Made by a program: the position numbers and the translations under genes. 56,147 bases of DNA from Tilletiaria anomala UBC 951 (Eukaryota > Basidiomycota > Exobasidiomycetes > Georgefischeriales > Tilletiariaceae): contig NW_013546908.1 of the NCBI RefSeq assembly GCF_000711695.1, positions 1 to 56,147 on the forward strand. The letters run 5' to 3'. The notes under the pieces are model-generated. The model was given only the letters and a program-made list of their open reading frames with translations. It ran no database searches and was not told where the DNA came from. Positions 22,133 through 33,824 of the stretch are shown piece after piece (the stretch's first letter is position 1; every line of letters begins with the position of its first letter).

Positions 22133-23548
22133 TCATGCCTCAGGCAGGACGACGTCTTCGGAGTCTTGAACGAGCCACTCTTTGGAGACTGCAAAAGCAA
22201 AAGCAAAAAACGGCATTCATCAGGCGCTGCTCTCTTGGTCCATCATCGATTGCAGCCGCCGCTGTCACGTATGCACTCACCATAGTTTCGGATCCCGTCC
22301 GCCAGCACAACGACAACGTTCTTGCCTTCCTGACTACCGATGCTCTCCCAGCCTTCGTTGAGCAGCCAACGCATCGCTCCACTGACCACTGCGCCGGAGC
22401 TGCCGCCGATGAGCAAGCCCTCGGTGCGGATCAGCTCGCGGGTCATCGCGAATGACTCGTCATCATTCGTCTTGAGCCACTGATCGACCACACGCTTGTT
22501 CAGCGTCTGCGGGTCAAAGTCGTAGCCGACACCTTCAACCTGCACGCGCCGGCGCAGGAAAGTTTCGTTATCAGTCAAAAAGTGCAAGCCCCGCAGTGCT
22601 CAAACGCTGCACACGCACCTTGTAAGCACCCGTCGAGCCCTTGGGAAGAACATTCAGCTCCGCCGGCTCGGCGAGCATGCTGCCGACGGGGTCGAGAGCA
22701 ACGACGTAGCAGTTGGGGTTGTGGTCCGCCTCCTTCAGACGCGACGCGATGCCCGAGACGGTGCCGCCCGTGCCGACACCGGCGAAGAGTGCGTCGACAA
22801 GGACGTTGCTGCTGCTGCTCCCGCTTGGGTGGTCAGACCCGAGCGCGACTTGGCGGTGCACGGAGGGTGGCGAGCCCTCGGGGCTGCTGAGCTCAGGTGT
22901 CAGAGGGCGCTGCGCCGCGTTGGGCAGCAGCTGCTCGGCGGTGAGGTTCTTCACGTTGGATACCGGCTTGCTGACCATAGAGGGCTGCTGCTGCAGTTGA
23001 CTACGGCTCTTGACGGAGCCGTTCGCGAGAGCGCGGATGATCTCCTCGGCGGTGAGGCGGTGCGTCGCCGGGTTGGCCGGGTTGCTAAACTGGTCGAGCA
23101 GGACAGCGTGGGGCGTCTCCTTTGCCAGGCGCCTGGCGACCTGGAGGTTGGAGCGCGGATCGTCGTGCGCCGCCTCCGTCGGGGTGCGGATGACGTGCGC
23201 GCCGAGCGCGCGCATCGTGTTGACCTTCTCCGTCGACATCTTCATCGGAAGAACGATAATGCACTTGTAGCCTTTCACCGCCGCTGCGAGCGCCAGCCCG
23301 ACGCCCGTGTTGCCGGACGTCGGCTCGATGATCACACTCTTTCCAGGGATCAGGCGGCCGTCGCGCTCGGCGGTGTCGATCATGGCCGTGGCTACGCGGT
23401 CCTTGATGCTACCGCCGGCATTAAAGAACTCGCACTTGGCGTACACGTTGCACTTGATCCCACGCAATTGTGGGATGCGGTTCAGCCGGATCAGCGGCGT
23501 CTCGCCAATGCAGTCGAGTGCGTTTTCGTGGATCATGGGTGGCGCCAT
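22133..23548 (-). CDS. CYS4: Cystathionine beta-synthase, catalytic domain only
   Basis: The model is complement(22133..22188, 22281..22539, 22619..23548), 414 residues. CBS is a PLP enzyme that joins serine and homocysteine into cystathionine, the first step of transsulfuration. The PLP lysine is K49 in GGSIKDR, the substrate loop is SGNTG (79-82 region) and the phosphate loop is GTGGT (259-263). [10 protein letters not shown], formed exactly at the first splice, and DGIRNY distinguish CBS from O-acetylserine cysteine synthases. Two oddities appear. There is no C-terminal Bateman (AdoMet-sensing) module, because the last exon stops at VLPEA. Also, residues 176-248 are a Gln/Ser/Pro-rich disordered insert within the catalytic fold, just before the GTGGT strand. 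No haem-binding N-terminus is present either. Introns are 92 and 79 nt. Confidence 0.9.
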
Positions 23549-24800
23549 GGTTGGTGATTGTTGAGGATCGGTAGAGAGAAGTAAGAAAAATGCAAGAAGC
23601 TTGAAAAGAGAAAACTGATAGATGATGGGGGTGTATCGGTTGATGGGTAGTGTGGAAGGTACCGGAGAAGGGGAAAGGCAATGACCTCAAGTATACTAGG
23701 GATACACTGATGCAACTGCGATGCGGTGTGAATGCTTGCGAGCTTGAAATGCGCTTGGCAATGTCGGAGAGCCGGGAAGAAAAGGAGCGCAGCTACAGTA
23801 TTGTTGAAATTGGCAAAAAGGGGGCCTGTTGACAGCCTTCGGAGATGGCAATGCCAGCGAGAGGAGGGAATAGGAAATAGCACAGGTTGGACTGAGCTTG
23901 AGGGGCCGAGCCTGTTGGAGGCTTTGAGGTCCGCTGGAGAGGTGCCGCTGCTGTTGGGGCAGTGGATGCGACGAAGGCGTGTGGTGGGTGCTGCTAGCTT
24001 GACCCTAAGGAGAGATCAAGCTGCGTATAGCTATGCTATATGCAATGCTTGCCTAGCCAGGCTTGTAGTAGGTGGCAGCGAGAGATGGGGGCGGAGCGCG
24101 TTGCTGTCTGCCGGCGCCCCCTGTTGTTTTAAAGGATATTACTCAAAGCTGCGTCGAGGATGTGTGCAACCCTGTGTATCACGCTGTTGTTTGACGATTA
24201 CAATATGGGAGCGAGCGAGGTCGCCGGAGGGTATATCCAGACGAGATGGAGTTAGTTGGGAGAGAGAGGAGCGGGTGGGCAGGCTGGGATGCAAAATTGG
24301 CAATGATAAACAATTGAATCGTTGGCGCGCGCCTTCTTTTTTTCCTCTGTCCATTCAGGGTTGCATGCTGCGGCCGCATGTTGACGTGGGCCACACGCAG
24401 TCCGCAGATAGCCGCAGGGTTCTCGTTGGGTGACCTGCAACCATGCAGGTTCCGCCGCGCCAGACATGCTTCTAGCCGAGTGTAATGAATGAACCAACTC
24501 TGCCAATCGTCGTCACTCTCCCTCTCGCTCCTTATCTCCCCTCTCCCTTCTTGCTCGCAGCCTTGACCGGTGAGGTCTCTGAAACATCCACCTTTCTTTC
24601 TGGGGTAGCAGCTTATCGCGTAGACTGAAGGACGACCTTGGCCTCTTGGCCCTGATCCGCTGCAGTCCGGCGCAGTGTGTGAAGGCGGTGCCTACCCGAT
24701 CCAAGCAAGGGAATGGAATTGGAACAAAGAGGAATAGCATTACATGTAATTACTCCACATAATAGAAGGGGGGCAAGTTTGCTTAGATACACATTCTCAC
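23549..24800. other. CBS upstream region, no gene recognised
   Basis: This 1.25-kb stretch separates the CBS start from the fossil retroelement. It should contain the CBS promoter. Short open frames on both strands lack domains and splice support. No repeat or RNA gene was seen. Confidence 0.4.
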
Positions 24801-27800
24801 CACGCACGTTCGTTTGGCAGATTACTTCTGGAGGCCATTCGCGAGACCCGGGACACGCTACAACTGCAGTTGCTGTCAGCGACTACCATCGCACACCATT
24901 CACTTACTCGACACGTCGATCAGCGTCTGGCACGCTTCTCGCTCAAGACCGAAGGCCGCTTCACCTCTCGAGCAAGTCAACTCCTGCTGGCCAGGAGGAA
25001 AAAGAAATCACTCTCCGATCGCGAGGGAAAACGAGTCAAGACCGGCTGGGAGACGACAGTCTTGGTACAATTTCAACAACAGAGGACATCTAAAGGACTG
25101 CGATGCACAGTGTCGAAGGCAACTGTCAAGGATCTCGAGCTCGAGGTCCATGAGCTGCGATTGGAGCTCGCAGAACTGAAGAAGACGGTACTGAGAAAGA
25201 TGCCAACTGTCTCAGAACAAGAGCCCAAGTCCGTCCCGTTGCAGGGAGAAGTCAGCCAGGACAACGCTCGCCAGCTGCGGTTCGGGCTGCCGAAGGTGCA
25301 GTTCGCCACTTTCCACCTCAAGATACAAGAGGATCCAGAAGCGTGGTTGGTCTCACATGAGGCCCCAAGTTCGTGCTCATGAGCCTGAGCCACCCCGGAC
25401 GAGCAAACCGCTGCGGTGGCCGACAATTTCAGGGATGCACTATGTAGCTGGAACTGGTCACTTCAGCCGCTCGTCCGGGCAGTTGACCTTGCCCGGGGAC
25501 GCCTTCAAAAGCGAACTCCGCCGTCAGGGCACACATTCCCAGAGTGCTGCTCGAGTCATTCGGCGACTCCGAGACTTACGCTTCAGCGGCGATTACGTTC
25601 AGCGGCGATTACGTTCAGCGGCGATTACGTTCAGCACTTGGACTTTGTGGAGGAGCTGGTGCGCCGAATGCCGCGGTATGAGCGATCAGAGGCAGATCTG
25701 ATCAGCGACCTGCTAGCACACCTCCCAGAAGCTCCCCAAGTCTCTTCCCATCCTGCCATACACGACGCCGACCACCTAAGCCAAGCAAACACCCTCTCCT
25801 TCGTCTGGCGGTGTATGGTGGTCATGAAAGCGCTCTCACAGATACCACCGCGCAGAGCAGCCCGCCCTCCCCTCCGGTGTACTGTGCGCTGCTGAGACGG
25901 CAACGAGGAGGGGTATAAGCCTGTTGACCCGAGCTGCAAGGATGCCTGGCAAGGAAACAAGAACCGACATCGTGAACTGTGCGCTCTCAGCGTCAAGGGG
26001 GAGGATATGGTAGGCACCCACAAATACCTCGGGCAACACTCAGCTTCGCTAGCATTACATCAGTGGACATTGCCACGGACTGGCCGGTGCCGCAAGCTAT
26101 TCTTGACGTTCTTACCGTCTGGACATTTTTAGGCTCGGGAGCTGACGCCCACTTCATGCCCGCGCGTGATGCCGCTACGATAGGCTTGAACGCACATGCT
26201 CGCCACAAGCGCATTCGACAGCCACTAAATGAGGTGACGTCAGGATCGGTCGGACAAGTTAGCGTGCAAGTGAGCGTAGGATATTTCCAGGAGCGTACAG
26301 ATTTCGAAGTGAGCCTGGGTCTCATCAACCAGAACGCTGGCGTGATCCTTGGCTTCCCTTGGATGACTACCTATCGCATGCAGCATGATTGGGAGCAGAG
26401 GAAACTGCACCTCGAGCTCATCAAGCCAGCCCTCCACGCCACCGCCACCGCCGCTGTCTTCGTCAGTGCCGTCGATGATGACGCAAGACAGCGCTCTTAC
26501 TTTCACCGCCAGTTTCTCTGTAGCTTTGCCGAGCCGGTTACCCCTCCGACCCGAACCTGGGATCACTCCATTGAGGACATCAGTAAGCAAAACCTTCGCC
26601 AGCGTGACGTCCAAGATCGCCACGGGAGCATGAATCCATTCGACAATTCATCGATGGGTATACACAAAAAGGATGGATCGTACCAGCTGGTCCTTCGACG
26701 TGGGCCGGTCCGCTGCTGCTCGTGCCCAAGCCTGACACGCAGAGGCTCGATATATGTATTGACCATCGTCGATTCAGTGGCGTAACAGTCAAAGACTCGT
26801 ACCCTACGGTACAAATCGATGATTGCTACGCCATGCTGCATGGTGCGAGGTTCTTTACGACGTTGTACATCACCAATGGCTTTTGGCAGGTGCGGCTGCG
26901 AGCAGAATGCAGGGCTAAGACTTCTTTCATCATCCGCTATGGCTTGTAGCAATGCGCTGTGATACCCATGGGGTAGATCAACTCGCCGCCCACCTTCCAG
27001 CGGATGGTGAATAGCATCTTGGGAGCAATGGTCAACGCCACTTCCCTGGTGTATCTCGATAGCATTGTGGTGTTTTCGAAGGCGGGTGAGGAACCCGAGC
27101 ACGTCTCGGCTATTGTGGCCGCTCTCCAAAAGCACGGGCTGAAAGTCTCCCGAAGAATGGTCAAAGTTATACGCCAACAACTTCGCTTCCATGGGATGAT
27201 CCTGAAACCTGAGAGCATCAAAACAGATTCCGCCAAAGGCGAGACAATCGCTAACTTAACTGGGCGATGCTGGCGACGATCAAGCAATTGCGCTCTTTCT
27301 TGGGTGCATCAGGATATTATAGAAAGTTCTTGGCGAAATATGTCAAAATCGCTGCGCCCCTCACCAATGCGCTGCGCACGGGTGTTCGTTCCTCCAAGTG
27401 TGATGACCCCAGGCCTCTGGTGATTACTAACGACATGCGAGCTGCTTTTGGTTACCTGAAGGCGATGCTCTCCGCTTAGCAAAATCACAAGCATCCTGAC
27501 GTCGACAGACTTTCTACATTGACACGGATGCAAACGACGAGTTCGTCGGCGCCGTCGGGTAGAAGTTGGATGGGGAGGGCGGGGAGCCTGCCAGAACAGA
27601 GACGCACCATGGGCACGTCCGCGACCTGTGCCGGATCGCTTTCGAAAGCAGAAACTCACGAGTGCTAAATGCAACGACTCCGTTCAGTAAAGAGAAGCTT
27701 TGGGCATTACCAACGCTCGCCACAGATTTGGGGGTTTGATAGGGGAGGCTCGGATCGTCGTTCACGCCAACCACGAACCTCTTTGCTATCTGCGAACAAA

Positions 27801-28150
27801 CGATGTCAATTACAGACCTCGCCAATTCGTCGAAGCCGTGGAAGTGTACGGCCCACTGATCCTTTACTTTCCAGGAAAATCCAATCCAGTCGCTGATGCG
27901 TTGTCCAGATATAATTCTATTGGAGGCAAATCAAGCGCAGAAAACTTTCATCTCAGCGATCTTGCAATTGCGCTGTTTGACTACTCCCAGCTTAGGGCTG
28001 TGCAAGAGGTTCCGGAGATGGGAAATCCCAGTGAGGAATATCTCATACTCCAAGGGTATCTGGCTAAGCAGTTGAAGGCACGTGAGGAGAGTTCCACGCC
28101 AAAATACCACTTTGTCCCGACTTCACCGAGTTGCTCAAACTAAGTGATGT
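24800..28150 (+). mobile_element. Fossil Ty3/gypsy LTR retroelement, broken
   Basis: A plus-strand remnant of a Metaviridae-like (Ty3/gypsy) element. In order it shows a gag-like coiled region (about 24.87-25.4 kb), a retropepsin-like region (about 26.0-26.45 kb), reverse transcriptase (about 26.65-27.48 kb) and RNase H (about 27.5-27.93 kb), the usual gypsy order as far as RNase H. No integrase, chromodomain or flanking LTR pair could be recognised, so the borders are approximate. It is clearly broken, with at least four or five interruptions, and is best treated as an old inactive copy. A short tandem repeat lies inside it. Age cannot be estimated without LTRs, but the amount of decay suggests it is not recent. 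Confidence 0.75.
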
Positions 28151-28759
28151 TATCAACAGTCAGACCGGGCCTCATGCAATTCACCAGAGAGCGTAGCAGC
28201 TGCAACGCCCGCTGTGCCATCACCAATGTTCGTGCACAAGAAGCTGCAGCCCACGCGATTGCTGCCTACCCAGCTTGTCGGGGCGGCAGCAGCAGACAGC
28301 CGCGGAATGTAGTCATCAGCCGGTGTACGTCATGCTGGACTTTCAACTTCCCAAGCTCTATTTCGAAACGAACCATGGGCTCGATAGCTGTATGCCGCTG
28401 CTGCAAGTCGAGCTGACGTGTCATAAAGTAGACTCACTTGTGGTATGACCCACAGTTGAGCACGACCATGCATTTGGAAGAGTTAAGCGCTGAACCGCAG
28501 GCGAGCCTCATTGCTCATTGCCCAGCTAAATGCTGTTAGGTGTCGCCCTGTGAGGCAAACGTACCAGTAGGCGCTCATCGATGGCTTGGGAGACTACGCC
28601 GTAACGCTGCTCCCATCCTGTGCGGTGCTCCGCAGGCTGCAGCGCCGACCAGCGCCGCGGATCATGCACTTGGACGATTGGACTCGTTGAAGAAGCGAAT
28701 TACATTTGCACCTCTATTACTACATCGGTTTGGATGTTTTCTTTCATTGCGATTCCCCA
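28151..28759. other. Region between fossil retroelement and striatin
   Basis: This stretch follows the last recognisable RNase H-linked sequence and reaches the striatin stop codon. It may contain more decayed element sequence and the striatin 3' end. No gene, LTR or RNA was recognised. Confidence 0.3.
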
Positions 28760-31700
28760 TCACCCGTAAATGCGGATGATCCCATCGGCGCCAGCGCTGG
28801 CAAAGAACGGTGCCGAGGGATGGTACTTGACAGCCACCACGCCTTCGCCCGCTTTTTTGCGGTGCGCTGAGATCTCCTGCACGCATACCGCCGCGCCGCC
28901 AACGTTGCCATTGGCTCCAGTAGCAGTGGCATCATTGTTGCCCGCGGCAGCTGCTTCCTTGTCCTTGTTCATGACTTTGGAGCCGCTGTTGCTTCCTTCG
29001 GCAGCAGCCTGGGCAGCTGGTCCACTGACCAGGTCCCAGAAGCGGACGCTGCAGTCATGTCCACCAGATACGAGTGTCAGACCAGCCGGGTCGATGTCCA
29101 GTGATGTGACAGCATCCTGGTGCCCTTGCATAGACAACGTGCACGTGCCTATAGTGCGAAGAGTAAGCATATATTCAACATTAAATATTCGCTTCTTTCA
29201 ATTCGATAGCTATAGCCGGTCCCGCTCACCAGTGTCCAAGTCAAATGTGCGAATGTATCGGTCCTCGTGGGCAGTGATGAGCAACGGCAACGTCGGGTGC
29301 GCGACGACCTTGTTGATCTGCGTTGCAGGTGTGCCGTCTGAAGGAAGTGCACAGTATGTGCGCATCAGTACCTCTATCCGAGTGTACAACCGAACGAAAC
29401 AGAGGGGGGACTCACCATACGTGGCGTCGCTGTGCATCTGCAGCACTTGCTGACCGGACTCGATATCGAACAGCTTGACAACGCTGTTGCTGTACGCGAC
29501 CGCGCAGACGCGTAAGTTGGCTGGGCACGGCGATATGGACGTAGGCACGGGCAACTCTTTGCCCTGCGCCTGGAACTTGCGCCGCTCCTTCTCAGCCACG
29601 GTATCCGGCTCGCTGCCAAAGTAGTCCCAGCTGAGTTTGAGCGCCGAGGAGAGATTCTGTGTGTCCCACAATTTGACCGTCCCGTCTGCGCTGGCGGACG
29701 CGAGCAGCACCTCATTCTGCGAGCGGTCCGGCAGCAGACAGAGCTCCCAGATGGCCTGCGTATGCCCGACAAGCGTCGCTTCTTCCGTGTTCGGATCGAA
29801 TGGCAGGTACGGCACGCTGTCGTGGCGCGGCAGACGCCAGACGCGGATCGTCGCGTCGAGACTGCTGCTATACGCCCGCCGCTGCTGCGTCGACACGATC
29901 GCGCTCGTCACGGCAGCCGAGTGACCACGATACGTGATGATCGAGTCAGCGTCCGCAAAAAGCTTCAAGCTCGGCTGCGTCGTCGTCGGGTCGATGCTCC
30001 AGTACTTCAGCGTGTTGTCGTCCGAAGCGGAGACCAGTGCCAGATTCGATCCGTCGAATGCGATTGATCGCACAGCATCGAGATGGCTGCGTCAAACGGA
30101 GCAAAACAAGAAGAAGCGTCAGAGGTACATGCCAAACTCAGCTCTCAGTCATCTCCACTCAGCCACTCACCTCCTTAGGATGCGCTTCGATTTCCAAAGC
30201 TGCACATCAGAAGATTCATTGGCCGCTTTGGCCTCCGCAGCAGCCTCGTCATCCGTATCGTGAAGGGTAAGATTGGCCAGCTCATCATCATTGCTAAAAC
30301 GTCCAGCCGCAGCCACCTTTGCCTGCTCCGTTTTGTCGGACGTGAGGGTCATCTGCGCATTTACCCCTGCGGCTGCTGCTGCTGAACCTGCGCCAGCCTT
30401 CCCAGCCCTGCGCTCATGCTCGCGCCGCTCACGCTGCTTCTGCGCCTCCTCCTTCAGCTTCTTCCAATCCCCGTCTGCGGCGCCTCCCGCGCCGGGACGA
30501 AAAATGGCGGTGACCTGCTCCGCCTCGTGGTCCTCGTCGTCGTTGTCTGCAGGAGGGACTGAAGTCGATGTTGTCGATGGCGACACTGCCGTTGTTGCTC
30601 CTGCTACAGAAACTGAGGGAGCAGATGAGGCGTCGGGAAAGCCGCCTTCGGACTCTTCGCCCGAGGAGAAGGAGCCCCAGCTCCTGCTCGTCGCTGAGGA
30701 GTCTGAGTCGCGATCTGTCACATACGGCTCGACGCTTCCTCCGTTGGGAAGTGGCGTGGTGCCCATCGCCGGGGACTTGGGCGGCGCGTCATACGGCGCG
30801 TCGGTCGTAAACGATGGCGGAGAGGACGGCTTGCCGATCTCGATGGTCGGATGGCCCTGTCCTACTGCTCCTGCTGCAACGCCAGACGGATTTGAAGAAG
30901 GTACAATCTCGGCGGGCTGAGACAATTCTTCCCCGGCGTTGGGCTCATTGGCCTCCATCAGCGGCTCCTGGTTGTAGGGCGCTTTGCTCGTCAGCGATCG
31001 TGCGCGGCCCAACTCTGCGTCCGGCTGCTGGTGCAATGCGTTGAAGCTGCCCTGGCCCAACGGAGAGCGTTTGTACGAAGACGGAGATGGTAGGGAAGCC
31101 GCGGCGCCTTCGCTCGGGTGACCGAGCAGTGGACTGTTGTAGTTGTCACCGACTGTCCGGCGCGGACGAGGAGGACCGGGGGTACTTCCATACTGTGCAC
31201 CAACCATTGACTCGATCCCGCGATCGGGGAGAGGGTTGAGCACGCTGACGCTGGTAAGGTAATTGATCTCTTGCAAGCATCTGGCAGACATCAAGGCAGT
31301 TTGTTTGTGAGAATCGCGGAGAAAGAAGCAAAGGATCGCGTCACGTTTCCATATGACCCACTGTTTGAGATAGTATCTGCTCTTTGCGCGCGATCGCGGA
31401 TCCTTGGCGCTGTTAGTGAGCTGGCGACTGAGCGAAGAAGTCCCTCCTTTGGTGCTGCCAGCATCGGATCCTGGACCGGTGCCATTGAGGGTACCGAGGA
31501 TGGAGGGCGTCAAGGACAGCGTCGAGCCAGCCTTGACATGTGCTGCTCCCACATCTGCCGCAGGGGAGTGCACAGCGCGATAGTATGCATCAGCCTTAGT
31601 CCCGTCTGTTCCACGGCGAGCAGACGCGGATACTCACCTGCCTCTGCATCGCTCCTAGATGGTGAAGTTCGACCACTCCCAGAAGCGCTCCTCTCGCCCA

Positions 31701-32400
31701 AGGCGTGCTTGGCAGCTGCTGCTGCGGCTGCAGCCGCAGAAGGCGCGTTGCCTGATGAAGAAAAGTATTTGGATCTGGTGCGTATGAGCAGCAAAGAAGG
31801 ATATAAGGAGATGGTGTGAGAAAGGCTTTAAGCACAGCGTGGAAGCTCCAGCCCCTCTCACCTTTCTTGCCGAAGGGCGTACTCGAGCATTTTGACTCTC
31901 CGCATAAGATCGGTCTTGAGGTTCTCGATTCCTCGACGCTCGCCCTCGAGAAGAGCGATACGGGCCTGCGCAGAGGATGAGACCAAGTAAGTGACCGGCT
32001 AGGAACACATGAAGTAGGGTCCGGGCCAAAAGGGTACAACGAAGCTCACTCTCATCTCTGCCCGTTCGATCTCCCATTCGTTTCTGTCCCTCTCGTAGCG
32101 TCTCCACTCGCTCTGCAAGTAGTGCAGGATGCCAGCGAGCGTGTATTCTGATTGGCCATTGCTTGAAGTATCTTGGTTGCTTCCAGCTCCGCTCCCGGAG
32201 CCCATACAGCCACCGCCCCCGCCTGCACCATTCAAGCCCATGCCAGCACCAGCAACGCCTGGTCCACCAGCGGCAGCTCCCCCCATTCCATTCCCAGCTT
32301 GAGGCAAGGGTTGCAGCATGTTTCCTCCCGCGCTGCCCATGCCACCACCCCCACCTCCGCCGCCAACGAAGCCCATGCCCCCATCTGCGAGGCCGCTCAT
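28760..32400 (-). CDS. Striatin, STRIPAK scaffold
   Basis: The model is complement(28760..29148, 29230..29337, 29416..30086, 30171..31280, 31362..31554, 31638..31774, 31862..31965, 32050..32400), eight exons and 1020 residues. Striatin is the regulatory scaffold of the STRIPAK PP2A complex, which governs cell fusion, septation and development in fungi. Residues 1-80 are Gly-rich; YTLAGILHYLQSEWRRYERD starts the caveolin-binding/coiled-coil segment (86-152) that dimerises and binds PP2A. The conserved RAKSRYYLKQ-CLQEINYLTS block is completed by splicing CA|A. A long disordered stretch leads to WD40 repeats from about residue 632 (SHLDAVRSIAF...SASDDNTLKYW, ASADGTVKLWD, GHDCSVRFWD, ASAGADGIIRIY). 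The final repeats contain an Ala/Asn-rich insert. All introns are 78-84 nt and in phase. Confidence 0.92.
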
Positions 32401-33824
32401 GCTTGCGCGCTGCGCGAACGCGAGTGCCCGGCTTGGCGACTGAGTGTGCCGGAGAGCGTGAACGCAGGCGTCCCAGCCTGCCTGCGTCTCAGCCGACTTG
32501 GTGTCAGTGCGAGCGGGCTACTTGTCGGGCAAGGATGTCTTGTGCAAGAGAAGGAAGACTGTGGTGATGTGCATCAACGTGCTGCTTTTTGAGGTCGTCC
32601 GAGCATGTGCTTCACAGTCCACACTGCGCTAAGAAGTGGGAGCGCGCGCGCGGAGAGTGTGTGTGCGTGAGAGGGGTCAGACCATCAGAGCAGCGTCACT
32701 CAGTGCGCCCACCTGATCGCGCCCCAGTGCTGCACGCGGCCCACCGCACAAGACTTTGACAGGCAGCTGCTGCCAGCTCAAGCCCTCCTGCTCCTTTGTT
32801 TAGAGCAAAACACACAAGTACAGCGATCTCTTCTCCCCCCCATCCACTTGATTCTGGCAAAAGTGTCACGCAATGCGAACAGGATGTGCTGCAACTAAAA
32901 ACTCCAAGCGAAACCAATTTTAGACGAGAAGCGAAACGAGATGGGAGCTGCTGGCCGCTGGAGCCGCCTGGAGCTGTTGGTGCTGCGGCGGAGGAAGCGG
33001 ACTCGTTCCTTCCTGTCTGGTGCCGTCGAGTGAGAGTGGTGCAGTGCAGTGTTGCTCAGACTCTGAAGACACAAGAGTCCTGTCTTCGCGCCAGTGCGGA
33101 TGGGCGTTTCTCGGCCGGCACTGCGGCACAGATTCGCTTCGGCTTGGACGCGCTCGTCGCCCCAGCCAGATCAGGGGACTCCAGACAAGCTCCAGCCGCC
33201 TCATCACCCGAGACCTCCATGGGAATGATTGAGTTGCAACATGCAGGCATCGGTCGAGGTAACAAGGCGAGCGTGGCCATCATCAACTGGATGAAGCACC
33301 CCAAGCGAGGCTGGCCTACAAGTGCCTGTCGTAGCTCGTACAGCGCGTCCAGGATTGGAGGTCGCTCAGGTGCCAAGCAAGCCTAAATTGCTCTCAGCCA
33401 ATCGTTCCCACTCGGATTCCTGCCGCGATTGAGCAGTGGAGAGCTGGATGCCTCTTCTTCCCACAAAAGGCTCAGCTGACATGGCGTTTGAATTTGAATC
33501 GTGGCTGATTCAATCACACAGGGGACAAGCTAGGCAAAAGACGGTCTGAATATTGAGTGTAGCATTTCAACTAGCGAACAGAGTGTGCAGATTGGAGCAA
33601 CCGAGGGTCCGAAAACAAACACACTTTTATTCAATGGTAACATTTTCCAGCCAGTGTTTTAAATGTGTACATATCTTGATGCATGCTTGGGCAACTGCGT
33701 AGCAGCTGCAGCCACCCCGGCGGCTGAACACAAGGTGGTTTGCAAAATGCTACAGTGCGCTTCCCGCAAGGGGTTAGCACCACCATTCCAGGGCGGATGA
33801 TACCCCAAAAGGTCGGGCCAATCC
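32401..33824. other. Upstream region of striatin, no confident gene
   Basis: This 1.4-kb stretch lies between two minus-strand genes and should hold the striatin promoter and the LSM14 3' end. A GC-alternating run (GCGCGCGCGC) occurs near 32642. On the minus strand about 33056-33390 is open and begins after a TTTAG acceptor-like site, with moderately coding-like codons, but no domain or linked exon was found. Confidence 0.35.

Noticed and set aside
22721-23557. 278-codon open frame on the plus strand
   Set aside because: It is antisense to the well-supported CBS exon, is very Arg/Val/Gly-rich and has no family match; it is a GC-rich shadow.
24500-28700. Long terminal repeats flanking the fossil retroelement
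   Set aside because: I could not find two matching direct repeats by eye on either side, so none are claimed.
33056-33390. Open minus-strand block between striatin and LSM14
   Set aside because: Only an acceptor-like site and mild codon bias; no start, partner exon or family, so not called as a gene.
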